From positions 1-64,000 of the forward strand of contig JBJOQO010000001.1 of NCBI GenBank assembly GCA_046049865.1: 64,000 bases of DNA, in the 5' to 3' direction. The translations under genes were made by a program, and so were the position numbers. The DNA comes from JANPCX01 sp046049865. GTDB lineage: Bacteria > Pseudomonadota > Gammaproteobacteria > Burkholderiales > Burkholderiaceae_C. This document shows, piece after piece, positions 42,783 through 51,801 of this stretch (the stretch's first letter is position 1; each line of letters starts with the position of its first letter). Under the pieces are notes generated by a model. The model was not told the DNA's origin and ran no database searches. It worked only from the letters and a program-made list of their open reading frames with translations.

Positions 42783-44069
42783 TCACTTCGGTATTCCGTA
42801 AACCATGTCGCGCAAGAAGAGCGAGATCGGCGGGAAGTAGGTGATCAGCATCAGGCAGAAGATGATCACGCCCACAAACGGAAGCAGCGAGGCAATCATT
42901 CGATCCAGCGATATCTTCGCCACCGCGCACGCCGCGAACAGGTTCACACCGAAAGGCGGGGTGATCATCCCGAGGGCCAGGTTCACCACCATGATCATGC
43001 CGAAGTGCACCGGGTCAATGCCGTAGTGAATCGCAATCGGCACCAGGATCGGAGCCAAGATGATGATGGAAGCCGAGGTCTCAATGAACATGCCGATGAT
43101 GAACAGCGCCACGTTCACACCCAACAAGAACCATGTTGGGGTTTGCAGCACCTCAGCCAACCAAGCACCGAGCGCATCAGGGATGCCCGCACGGCTGATG
43201 AGGAAGGAGAAGAGGCCAGCGCAAGCGATGATGAACATGATCACTGCGGAGGAGATCACCGACTTTTTGAACGCGGCGAGCACGGTGCCGAGGTTCATTT
43301 CACGGTAGATGAACAAGCCCACCACCAAGGCATAACCCACAGCCACCACCGAGGCTTCGGTCGGCGTGAAGATGCCGCCATAAATGCCGCCCAGGATGAT
43401 GACGGGCATCAGCAAAGCCAGCGTGGCTTTTTGCGTGGCTTCGACAAACCCCAGGCGACCATCGCCGTCGTTTTTGCCGAGGCCTCTGATCTTGCAGTAG
43501 ATGTAAACAAACAGCAGCAAAGCGCCCGAGATCAGAAGGCCAGGGCCAAAGCCGGCGATGAAGAGCTCACCAATCGACACCTCGGCCGACACGCCATACA
43601 GAATCAACGGGATCGACGGCGGAATGATCACGCCGAGTTCAGCCGATGAGGCTTGAATGGACGCGGCGACTGGCGTTGGATAACCGTGTTTGACCATGGC
43701 GGGAATCAAGATGGCGCCAATCGCAAAGGTGGTGGCCACCGACGAGCCCGACACCGCCGCGAAGATCATGCAGGTCAGCACGCAAGTCATGGGCAAACCG
43801 CCCTGCACACCGCCGACGATGGACTTGGCAAAGTCCACCAAACGGCGCGAGATGCCGCCGGTTTCCATCAGGTTACCGGCCAAAATGAAGAAGGGAATGG
43901 CCGCCAGCGGGTATTTATCAATCGAGATAAACAGCTGCTGCGGGATGACGACCATGGATAAGTTGGGGGTGGTGCCCACGGCAACCACACTGGCCAGACC
44001 AATGGCAATGGCGACGGGCACGCTGCATGCAAACAGCACCAGCATCGCGGTCAACATCATTGAGCCCAT
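42783..44069 (-). CDS. dctM: TRAP transporter large permease (DctM-like)
   Basis: This 428-residue protein has about 12 hydrophobic segments. Typical motifs include IPFFILAGNLMETGGISRRL, FAAVSGSSVATTFAIGAILIP and SSAELGVIIPPSIPLILYG. It is the Na+- or H+-driven channel of the tripartite ATP-independent periplasmic transporter. It sits between dctQ upstream and the glycerate kinase gene downstream on the same strand. Confidence 0.96.
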   Translation of the reverse strand: MGSMMLTAMLVLFACSVPVAIAIGLASVVAVGTTPNLSMVVIPQQLFISIDKYPLAAIPFFILAGNLMETGGISRRLVDFAKSIVGGVQGGLPMTCVLTCMIFAAVSGSSVATTFAIGAILIPAMVKHGYPTPVAASIQASSAELGVIIPPSIPLILYGVSAEVSIGELFIAGFGPGLLISGALLLFVYIYCKIRGLGKNDGDGRLGFVEATQKATLALLMPVIILGGIYGGIFTPTEASVVAVGYALVVGLFIYREMNLGTVLAAFKKSVISSAVIMFIIACAGLFSFLISRAGIPDALGAWLAEVLQTPTWFLLGVNVALFIIGMFIETSASIIILAPILVPIAIHYGIDPVHFGMIMVVNLALGMITPPFGVNLFAACAVAKISLDRMIASLLPFVGVIIFCLMLITYFPPISLFLRDMVYGIPK

Positions 44070-44165
44070 GATTTTTCCTTTAGAGATGTGCTCCGCCCGG
44101 GGGCATAGATAACCCCGAGACAGAAGCTGAATTCGAGAGCCAGCGCAGGCTGCGCTGGCGGCAGA

Positions 44166-44699
44166 TCAAAGCGCGGTGTCCAACTCGTTGCGCAGTGGAT
44201 CAAACAAGTGGGCGAAGACCGCGATCACCGCAAAGAGCGCGCCGATGGGAATGGCCAAATACGCCCAAGCAATGGAGATTTCCAAGCCAGCCACATTCTG
44301 AAAACGAATGCGCCAGGCAATGAAGGCACCCCAGTAAATCATCACGCCCAGCATCGACAAGGTCACAGTGGCAATGAACCACTCCAACTTCTTGCGCCAC
44401 ACCGGGGGCAACTTGCGGTGCATCAAATCAACCGACACCATGGCTCCATTGCGCAGCGCCACGCCCGCACCCATGTACACCATCCAGATCAAAGCGAAGC
44501 GCGTGAGCACCTCGGTCCAATCGGAGGGTGTGTCCATGATGAAACGGGCGAACACTTGAAACAGGCCGCAAAACACAGCCAAAACCAACATCGCCACAGC
44601 GGTGTTCATGGCAAAGCCGGTGGTGCGTTTGTCCAAAGCAATCAGGGCGTTCACCCAGCCCGAGGGGGCGGGTTTGGTGGCAATGGCAGCGGAGCTCAT
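44166..44699 (-). CDS. dctQ: TRAP transporter small permease (DctQ-like)
   Basis: The protein has 177 residues and four hydrophobic segments. The family motif region is DWTEVLTRFALIWMVYMGAGVALRNGAMVSVDL, followed by LEWFIATVTLSMLGVMIYWG. It bridges the binding protein and DctM. It is separated by 27 bases from dctP and by about 96 bases from dctM on the same strand. Confidence 0.94.
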   Translation of the reverse strand: MSSAAIATKPAPSGWVNALIALDKRTTGFAMNTAVAMLVLAVFCGLFQVFARFIMDTPSDWTEVLTRFALIWMVYMGAGVALRNGAMVSVDLMHRKLPPVWRKKLEWFIATVTLSMLGVMIYWGAFIAWRIRFQNVAGLEISIAWAYLAIPIGALFAVIAVFAHLFDPLRNELDTAL

Positions 44700-44726
44700 G
44701 GTGAATCTCGATTCAAAAGCGTGTGG

Positions 44727-45695
44727 TTACTTGACGTCGCGAATGCGCTGGATGTTGGCTTCGCCAAAACGTTTGGCGTATTCAACATAGGCCGGGGCCA
44801 AGGCGGATTGGAACTTCGACTTGTCCACATCGGTGATCACATTCACACCCATGGCTTTGAGTTCAGCAACGCCTGAGCTCTCTACTTCATTCACGCGTTT
44901 GCGCATGGCTTGGGCACCAAACTTGGCGGCGTCTTGCAGCGCCTTTTTGTCAGCAGCCGAGAGGCCGTTGACCATTTGCATCGAGGCCAGAATCAGCGCA
45001 GGTGAATACACATGACCTGTGAGTGACAGGTTCTTTTGCACCTGGCCGAACTCGGACGACGTGATGACAGGGATTGGGTTTTCTTGACCGTCCACAGTGC
45101 CTTGTTGCAAGGCAGTGAACAGTTCAGTGAAGGCCATGGGGGCAGGCGATGCACCGAGTGCGCGGAAGGCCGTCATGTGCACGGGGTTTTCCATGGTGCG
45201 CAGTTTCAAGCCCTTCATGTCCTCGGGTGTGTTCACCGCACGTTTGCTGTTGGTCAAGTGACGGAAACCGTTCTCGGCCCAAGCCAGTGCCACGATGCCC
45301 TTGGCGGGGAACTTGGACAACAAGTCTTGACCAATGGGGCCGTCCAGCGTTCTGCGAGCGTGGTCGTAGTCGCGAAACAGGAAAGGAATGTCGGTGATCA
45401 AGGTCTCGGGCACAAAGTTGCCGACGGGGCCGGTGGACGTGACGACCAAGTCCAAGGTGCCGAGTTGCACGCTTTCCACCATTTCGCGCTCGCCGCCCAG
45501 CGAACCCGATGGAAACAGCGCAATCTTGTAGCGGTTGTTGGTGAGTTTGGCGAACTCGTCGGCAAAGGCCTGCGCGCCCACGTGGAAGGCCGAGGTGCTG
45601 GACTGGGGATGGCCCAGCTTCAGCGTGGTTTGGGCCATGGTGCTGGCGGCAGTGGCCACCAGGGCCAGGGCGGTGAAGAAACGATTCAAGCGCAT
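44727..45695 (-). CDS. dctP: TRAP transporter solute-binding protein (DctP-like)
   Basis: The protein has 322 residues with a Sec signal peptide ending in ASTMAQ. The DctP core includes TLKLGHPQSSTSAFHVGAQAFADEF, SLGGEREMVESVQLGTLDLVVTST and MKGLKLRTMENPVHMTAFRALGASPAPMAFTEL, where the conserved Arg for substrate carboxylate binding lies. It probably captures glycerate or a similar small acid, judging from the linked kinase. A ribosome site (AGGAGAC) precedes the start. Confidence 0.94.
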   Translation of the reverse strand: MRLNRFFTALALVATAASTMAQTTLKLGHPQSSTSAFHVGAQAFADEFAKLTNNRYKIALFPSGSLGGEREMVESVQLGTLDLVVTSTGPVGNFVPETLITDIPFLFRDYDHARRTLDGPIGQDLLSKFPAKGIVALAWAENGFRHLTNSKRAVNTPEDMKGLKLRTMENPVHMTAFRALGASPAPMAFTELFTALQQGTVDGQENPIPVITSSEFGQVQKNLSLTGHVYSPALILASMQMVNGLSAADKKALQDAAKFGAQAMRKRVNEVESSGVAELKAMGVNVITDVDKSKFQSALAPAYVEYAKRFGEANIQRIRDVK

Positions 45696-45964
45696 GGAAG
45701 TCTCCTAAAGGTCTGTTCAAAGGCTCGGCGCTTCTGGCACCGATGGGGCGGACTCTAGGGATGCGCTGAACTTGTATCCAATGGTCAATCTTCATGCGCA
45801 CATGCGGACCAGGAATGCTGCACTGCACACGTGAAATGCGGCACGTGGAAGTGGCCTTTTGCGGCGCAAACTGGCTTGTTTTTCTCGCGTAAACCCTGGG
45901 TCGCCATCAGTTTCAAATTGCCTTTGGCGGCAACCCAAACACCTGTGGTTCGTTGAAGACTCCC

Positions 45965-46946
45965 ATGTTGCGATTCACCTTTCGCCACATCCTTGCCGCC
46001 TTGCTCTTGAGTGTGGGGGCGAGCAGCACGTGGTCGCAAACCACACTGAAGCATGGGCCATGCCCAATCGGCCACCTCGGCGTTTCAAGTGGGCGCGCAA
46101 ACCTTTGCCGATGAGGTCGCCAAACTCACCAAAGGTCGCTACAAAGTCGAAGTGGTGCCTGCCGCCGCGCTCGGTGCAGAGAAGGAGCTGGTTGAAAAAG
46201 CAATTGCAGGCACTGTCGATTTGGTGGTGACCTCCACCGGTCCGCTGGGTGGTTTCGTGCCCGATGTGTTGATCACCGACATACCGTTTATCTTTCGCGA
46301 CTATGCCCATGCTCGCAAGGTGATGGACGGTCCGATTGGCCAAGAGATGATTGACAAGTGCGAAGCCAAAGGTTTCACCATCTTGGCCTGGGGCGAGAAC
46401 GGTTTTCGCCACTTGACCAACAGCCAACGCGCGGTGACGACGTCTGCGGACATGAAGGGTTTGAAGCTGCGCACCATGGAAAACTCAGTGCACATGCAAG
46501 CCTTTCGCGCGCTCGGTGCGTTTCCTGCACCCATGGCTTTCTCCGAGTTGTATGGCGCCTTAGAAAACAAGACCGTGGATGGCCAAGAGAATCCGATCCC
46601 GGTGATCACATCGTCAAAGTTTGGCTTGGTTCAAAAGCACCTCACGTTGACATCGCATGTCTATTCACCAGCGCCCATCATCGTGGCGCCGGCCACATTC
46701 AGCAAACTGTCTGATGCCGACAAACAAGCCTTCCGAACTGCCGCCCTCGCAGGTGCCAGGGCCATGCGCAAGCGTGTCAATGAGGTGGAAAAGTCCGGGG
46801 TCGAAGAACTGCGCGCCCAAGGCGTGCAAGTGGTGACCGAAGTCGACCGTGAAAGCTTCCAAGCACTGATCGTGCGCGGTGCCTATCCGCAGTACGAAAA
46901 ACGTTTCGGCGCTGCTGCGATTGAGCGGGTTCGGTCGGTGCAGTAA
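45965..46946 (+). pseudogene. Second DctP-like binding protein, frameshifted after the signal peptide
   Basis: ATG 45965 opens a signal peptide (MLRFTFRHILAALLLSVGA, then SSTWSQTTLK). The mature protein continues in another frame from 46053 (MGHAQSATSAFQVGAQTFAD) to 46946. One extra base at about 46052 separates the TTLK and GHAQ segments that are adjacent in the intact dctP. The rest of the 297-residue frame is intact and clearly paralogous to dctP at 44727. If real, the product cannot be exported. A sequencing error at this base is the main alternative. Confidence 0.82.
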
Positions 46947-46965
46947 CTCGCACTAGCGCACCAAA

Positions 46966-46991
46966 AAAAAGCCCCTTCGCTGGGGCTTTTT
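46966..46991. terminator. Strong bidirectional rho-independent terminator
   Basis: AAAAAGCCCC (46966-46975), loop TTCGCT and GGGGCTTTTT (46982-46991) form a perfect 10-bp stem with A and T runs on both sides. It lies 19 bases after the stop of the second dctP-like gene. Confidence 0.85.
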
Positions 46992-47030
46992 CATGAGCTT
47001 TGAACAAAGGGTGTCGGGTCCAAATGGCAT

Positions 47031-47141
47031 CTAAGCGTTACGAATCCATGCGGCCAACCACTGTGCGCCATCCCACGCAAAACTGCCGCCCCCTGCATCG
47101 CAGGTCCCATCAATCTTGAAGCGCGAAGCATGGGATGTCAG
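47031..47141 (-). pseudogene. Possible C-terminal gene remnant
   Basis: On the minus strand a 36-codon open stretch ends CDAGGGSFAWDGAQWLAAWIRNA-type sequence before TAG at 47031-47033. The composition (Trp-rich, no rare codons) looks like a real protein C-terminus, but no start exists and a stop precedes it at 47142. I do not recognise the parent protein. Confidence 0.25.
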
Positions 47142-47236
47142 CTACAGCGTGATTCAAACAAACCAGGGCCATGTCGTTTAACGTGGTTCGAGTCGAACTG
47201 CCAAATGAAAAATGACTTCATCCAAGCCATAGACTG

Positions 47237-48148
47237 TCAAACACCGCCAGCCCAGTAGTTCGCCTCTCCATAGGTCTGCTTCAGGAAATCGATCCACAAC
47301 CGGACCCTCAGCGGAAGGTGCTTGCGCTGAGGAAAGACCGCGTAAATGCCGTTGGCAGGTGCGCTGAACTCGTCGAGCACACTGACCAACAAACCGGCTT
47401 TGACCTCCCGTTCTACCTCCCAGGTCGACCGCCAAGCGATCCCCAAGCCCGCCACGCACCAGTCGTGCAACACCTGGCCGTCGCTGCAGTTGAGCCGCCC
47501 GCTGGGACGCATGTGATTCACAACACCGTCGATGCTGAACGCCCAGCCTCGGGTTTGGCTGGCTTCGCTGGACAGAGTGAGGCATTCATGCCGCGTCAGT
47601 TCCTGGGGGGCTCGGGGCGTTCCAGCGCGTTTGAGGTAGCTTGGCGCTGCCACGCACAGGCGGCGGTTGTCGGCCAAGCGCACACTCACCAAGCTGGAAT
47701 CAGGCAAATCACCCACCCTCACGGCGCAGTCAAAACTCTCGTTGACGATGTCGACCACCCGGTCCGACAAGTTCAGCGACATGCTCACATCAGGATGCAA
47801 GGCCAGGAATTTCGGAACCAAAGGTGCCACATGGCGGCGGCCAAAACCCGCAGGTGCGGTGACGCGCAAGTAACCACTAGCTTTCACGCCGCCCGCACTG
47901 ACGCTGGCTTCCGCGTTGCTGAGATCGGCCAACAACCGTTGGCAGTCTTCCAAGAAAGCACTGCCTTCGTGGGTGAGGGTGATCTTCCGAGTGGTACGCA
48001 CCAGCAGCTTGACACCCAACCGTTCTTCTAGCGCATCAATGCGCCGACCAATGACGGCCGGTGCCACCCCTTCCGCCACGGCCGAGGCGGTGAGGCTGCC
48101 TTTGGTGGCCACGGCCACAAAGGACTCCAGTTGTTTGAGTTTGTCCAT
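47237..48148 (-). CDS. LysR-family transcriptional regulator
   Basis: The protein has 303 residues and starts MDKLKQLESFVAVATKGSLTASAVAEGVA. The HTH reads PAVIGRRIDALEERLGVKLL. The effector domain contains SGYLRVTAPAGFGRRHVAPLVPKFLALHPDV, of the group near DsdC/YafC-type LysR proteins. It diverges from aceB across 187 bases of A-rich DNA, so it is the likely regulator of malate synthase. Confidence 0.9.
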   Translation of the reverse strand: MDKLKQLESFVAVATKGSLTASAVAEGVAPAVIGRRIDALEERLGVKLLVRTTRKITLTHEGSAFLEDCQRLLADLSNAEASVSAGGVKASGYLRVTAPAGFGRRHVAPLVPKFLALHPDVSMSLNLSDRVVDIVNESFDCAVRVGDLPDSSLVSVRLADNRRLCVAAPSYLKRAGTPRAPQELTRHECLTLSSEASQTRGWAFSIDGVVNHMRPSGRLNCSDGQVLHDWCVAGLGIAWRSTWEVEREVKAGLLVSVLDEFSAPANGIYAVFPQRKHLPLRVRLWIDFLKQTYGEANYWAGGV

Positions 48149-48335
48149 GTCTGCTCACCCCATTCTTGATTGCATTCAAAAAAAACACAAATCAATCGCA
48201 AAACATTTACTTAATGCCGCCCGCAGTATGCAATAAATTCAAGTCAGTACGCACCTAGATGCCAGCAGCGTCGTTTTCGCAATGCATCATCAACGTGTTG
48301 GTACACCCTGTTTTGACTGGCAACGGAGAACCCCC

Positions 48336-49925
48336 ATGACCACCTCGACCCTCGTTTTGCCCACCGGCATGCAAATCAACGCCCCCATCCTGCCGGGCTT
48401 TGAAACCATCCTGACCCCACCCGCACTGGAACTCGTCGCCAAGCTGCACCGTGCTTTCGAGCCCCGCCGCCAGCAACTGCTGGCCGCCCGCGTGGAGCGC
48501 ACCAAACGCCTGGATGCTGGTGAGCGCCCCGACTTCTTGCCCGAAACCGCCGCCATCCGCGCTGGCGACTGGAAGGTGGCGCCCATCCCCAAAGCCCTGC
48601 ACTGCCGCCGCGTGGAAATCACCGGCCCGGTCGAGGCCAAGATGGTGATCAACGCCTTCAACTCGGGCGCTGACAGCTACATGACCGACTTTGAAGACAG
48701 CAACAGCCCGGTGTGGAGCAACCAGATCCAAGGCCAAATCAACCTGGGCCAAGCCATCCGCCGCACCTTGAAGCTCGAATCCAAGGGCAAGGTCTACCAG
48801 CTCAACGACAAGATCGCCACCTTGCAAGTGCGCCCGCGCGGTTGGCACTTGGATGAAAAACACGTCACCGTGGATGGCCAACGTGTGCATGGCGGCATCT
48901 TTGACTTTGCGCTGTTCATGTTTCACAACGCCAAAGAGCTGATCGCGCGCGGCGCAGGCCCCTACTTTTACTTGCCCAAGATGGAGAGCCACTTGGAAGC
49001 GCGGCTGTGGAACGACGTGTTCGTGATGACACAAAACGAACTCGGCCTGCCCCAGGGCACCATCAAAGCCACGGTGCTCATCGAAACCATCCTCGCCGCT
49101 TTCGAGATGGACGAAATCCTGTACGAGTTGCGCGAGCACAGCGCTGGATTGAATGCCGGGCGTTGGGACTACATCTTCAGCTGCATCAAAAAATTCAAGG
49201 TGGATCGCAACTTCTGCCTGGCCGACCGCGCCAAAGTCACCATGACAGCGCCCTTCATGCGCGCCTACGCCTTGTTGCTGCTCAAAACTTGCCACAAGCG
49301 CGGCGCACCTGCGATTGGTGGCATGAGCGCCCTCATCCCGATTAAAAACGATCCCGAGAAAAACGCCGTCGCCATGGGCGGCATCATTGCCGACAAAAAG
49401 CGCGATGCAACCGATGGCTACGACGGTGGCTGGGTCGCTCACCCCGGCTTGGTTGAGCCCGCAATGAAGGAGTTCATGGCGGTGCTGGGAGACCGCCAAA
49501 ACCAGTTCGACAAACAACGCGACGATGTGCAAGTCACCGCCGCCGACCTGCTGAATTTCCAGCCGGAAACCCCCATCACAGAAGCGGGTTTGCGCATGAA
49601 CATCAACGTTGGCATTCACTACTTAGGCGCTTGGCTGGCGGGCAACGGCTGCGTGCCGATCCACAACCTGATGGAAGACGCAGCAACAGCAGAAATCAGC
49701 CGCAGCCAAGTGTGGCAGTGGATACGCTCACCCAAAGGCGTGCTGGAAGACGGCCGCAAAGTCACCGCCGACATGGTCAAGGCCCTGGTTCCCGAAGAAC
49801 TGGCCAAGATCAAAGCCGGTGGGTTTGAAGGCCACTTCGACCGCGCGGCCATCATCTTTGAGCAGATGAGCACGCAGGACGCGTTTGCGGAGTTTTTGAC
49901 GCTGCCGCTGTACGAAGAGATTTGA
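48336..49925 (+). CDS. aceB: Malate synthase A
   Basis: The protein has 529 residues from MTTSTLVLPTGMQI, with GGAG upstream. Signatures are VEITGPVEAKMVINAFNSGA, DFEDSNSPVW, the catalytic region LPKMESHLEARLWNDVF, KATVLIETILAAFEMDEILYEL and DGGWVAHPGLV. It condenses glyoxylate with acetyl-CoA to malate in the glyoxylate shunt. No isocitrate lyase gene is in the window. A LysR gene diverges upstream and a strong hairpin follows. Confidence 0.97.
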   Translation: MTTSTLVLPTGMQINAPILPGFETILTPPALELVAKLHRAFEPRRQQLLAARVERTKRLDAGERPDFLPETAAIRAGDWKVAPIPKALHCRRVEITGPVEAKMVINAFNSGADSYMTDFEDSNSPVWSNQIQGQINLGQAIRRTLKLESKGKVYQLNDKIATLQVRPRGWHLDEKHVTVDGQRVHGGIFDFALFMFHNAKELIARGAGPYFYLPKMESHLEARLWNDVFVMTQNELGLPQGTIKATVLIETILAAFEMDEILYELREHSAGLNAGRWDYIFSCIKKFKVDRNFCLADRAKVTMTAPFMRAYALLLLKTCHKRGAPAIGGMSALIPIKNDPEKNAVAMGGIIADKKRDATDGYDGGWVAHPGLVEPAMKEFMAVLGDRQNQFDKQRDDVQVTAADLLNFQPETPITEAGLRMNINVGIHYLGAWLAGNGCVPIHNLMEDAATAEISRSQVWQWIRSPKGVLEDGRKVTADMVKALVPEELAKIKAGGFEGHFDRAAIIFEQMSTQDAFAEFLTLPLYEEI

Positions 49926-49985
49926 AGCGTAACCAGGCGCCGGCTTGCGCGTGGGGACACTCCTTGGTTTGCTCCCGCGCTTAAC

Positions 49986-50024
49986 AAGTCATAGCTTGTT
50001 TTTTGTAAAAACAAGCTATGACTT
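49986..50024. terminator. 18-bp perfect hairpin with T run after aceB
   Basis: AAGTCATAGCTTGTTTTT (49986-50003) and its exact reverse complement (50007-50024) pair around a short TGT loop. A T run follows. It fits a terminator for aceB. Its A+T-rich stem differs from the window, suggesting it belongs to the HipBA segment that follows. Confidence 0.8.
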
Positions 50025-50035
50025 TTTTATTGCAT

Positions 50036-50055
50036 ATACAAGTTTTAACTTGTAT
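50036..50055. promoter_or_regulatory. hipBA operator palindrome
   Basis: ATACAAGTT (50036-50044), TT, and AACTTGTAT (50047-50055) form a perfect 9-bp inverted repeat about 40 bases before the hipB start. It is the expected site for autorepression by HipB. The core ACAAG partly echoes the AACAAG of the hairpin just upstream. Confidence 0.6.
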
Positions 50056-50092
50056 CATGCTCTGGCATACCTCATTGCTGGAGACAACAGCC

Positions 50093-50386
50093 GTGGACTA
50101 CCCCCTCAAGATTGCTGAGCAGTTGCGCCCACAACTACAAGGCCTGCGCAAGCAGCGAGGCTTGACGCAGGCCCAACTCGGGAAAACGATTGGCGTCACC
50201 CAGGCCCGCGTCGTTGAGATTGAAGCCAACCCCGGGGCCGTCAGCTTGCAACAAGTCATGCAAGTGCTTAACGCTCTAGGAGCCAGCTTGGTGATTCGCG
50301 CCGCCGACACGAGCTATTCGAACGAGCTCCGGGGGGCACCAACAGTTCATACCGTCAACGAGAACGCCAAGAAAGGCAGCTGGTGA
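50093..50386 (+). CDS. hipB: HipB-like XRE-family antitoxin
   Basis: The protein has 97 residues if started at GTG 50093, which follows GGAG at a good distance. ATG 50018 or 50057 would place the start within the hairpin or operator. The HTH_3 domain is LRKQRGLTQAQLGKTIGVTQARVVEIEANPG-like (about 20-50). HipB binds operator DNA and neutralises HipA. Its stop overlaps the hipA start (GTGA at 50383-50386). Confidence 0.88.
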   Translation: MDYPLKIAEQLRPQLQGLRKQRGLTQAQLGKTIGVTQARVVEIEANPGAVSLQQVMQVLNALGASLVIRAADTSYSNELRGAPTVHTVNENAKKGSW

Positions 50387-51714
50387 GCAGTCTCGCTGCG
50401 TGGATGAACGGCCAGCTCGTCGGAACGTGGGTGGTTGATCGCGGCGTACACCGCTTCACCTACCACGAGAGTTGGCTGCAATCACCGCAGCGCCGTGCGC
50501 TGTCGCTATCGCTGCCAATCACACCAGCACGAGAAGTACGCGGTGCGACGGTGGAAAACTACTTCGACAACCTGCTGCCCGACAACAAAACGATCCGGGA
50601 GCGGCTGGCAAGACGTCACAAAACCGCATCCATCGACGCTTTTTCATTGCTAGAAGCCATTGGCCGTGACTGCGTGGGCGCCGTGCAACTGTTGCCTGAA
50701 GGGGCGCAGCCTGAAGGCTGGGATCGCATGGACAGCCAAGCGCTGAACGAGTCGCAGGTCGCCCATATTTTGCGGACCGTGCCCTCAGAAAAAATACTGG
50801 GTCACGGATTGGAAGACGAGCCCTTCCGTATCTCGTTGGCCGGTGCACAAGAAAAGACCGCGCTGCTGCATCACAAAGGGCGTTGGCACCGCCCCCACGG
50901 GGCCACACCAACCACCCACATTCTGAAGCTGCCGATTGGATTGATCGGTGGCTCACGGCGCGTGGACCTTAGCGATTCTGTTGCCAACGAGTGGTTGTGC
51001 GCGCAGATTCTTTACCACCTTGGCCTGCCCGTCGCCCCCACCGAGATGTGGCGTTTTGAGGATCAACAAGTACTGGTGGTGACACGCTTTGACCGTTCTT
51101 GGCAAAAGCACCCAGATGGGCGTGATTGGATTGCTCGTTTACCTCAAGAAGATTTCTGCCAAGCGCTGGGTTGCCCGCCGAGCAAGAAGTACGAGAAGGA
51201 CGGCGGTCCTGGCATCAAAGACTGCATGCGGCTGCTTGCAGGAAGCAGCGACGAAGGCGACCGCGCGTCCTTTGCCATCACCCAACTCACCTTCTGGTTG
51301 ATGGCCGCGACGGACGGACACGCCAAGAACTACTCCGTCTTTTTGCAGCCGGGGGATGCCTACATCACCACGCCTTTGTACGACGTGCTGTCGGTGTTTC
51401 CTTATGTCGGCACAGGGCCGAATCAAATCAACTGGCGCAAAGCGGAACTGGCGCTGGCACTGCGCGCAAAGAATGCCCACTACCGCCTTTACGACATCCA
51501 GACCCGGCACTGGCACGGCCTGGCGATGCAATACGGTGGTCCGGCCGTGTGGCAGCGGATGCTCAATCATGTGGAGCGCGTCGAGCCCGCACTGACCGCT
51601 GTGGAACAAAGCCTGCCGTCAAATTTTCCGCAGCGTACCTGGCGGTTGATCTCGCAGGGGATGCGCGAACAGGTGGTGCGGTTTCGCGCTGGTTTGACCG
51701 GTTTATCGCGCTAG
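50383..51714 (+). CDS. hipA: HipA-type serine/threonine kinase toxin
   Basis: The protein has 443 residues starting at GTG 50383. The P-loop region is ISLAGAQEKTALL; Ser151 is equivalent to the autophosphorylated Ser150 of E. coli HipA. The catalytic site is ATDGHAKNYSVF with Asp311, and the metal-binding Asp lies in PLYDVLS. E. coli HipA phosphorylates glutamyl-tRNA synthetase and drives persistence. All key residues are present, so the toxin should be active. Confidence 0.93.
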   Translation: MSSLAAWMNGQLVGTWVVDRGVHRFTYHESWLQSPQRRALSLSLPITPAREVRGATVENYFDNLLPDNKTIRERLARRHKTASIDAFSLLEAIGRDCVGAVQLLPEGAQPEGWDRMDSQALNESQVAHILRTVPSEKILGHGLEDEPFRISLAGAQEKTALLHHKGRWHRPHGATPTTHILKLPIGLIGGSRRVDLSDSVANEWLCAQILYHLGLPVAPTEMWRFEDQQVLVVTRFDRSWQKHPDGRDWIARLPQEDFCQALGCPPSKKYEKDGGPGIKDCMRLLAGSSDEGDRASFAITQLTFWLMAATDGHAKNYSVFLQPGDAYITTPLYDVLSVFPYVGTGPNQINWRKAELALALRAKNAHYRLYDIQTRHWHGLAMQYGGPAVWQRMLNHVERVEPALTAVEQSLPSNFPQRTWRLISQGMREQVVRFRAGLTGLSR

Positions 51715-51801
51715 TGAAACAAGGCGAGCGGTCTGGTTCCACCCACCAAAAGGGTCTCCCGACGTTTTCTAGAATGAGCCCTGAATCCCACCCCCACGAA
51801 A

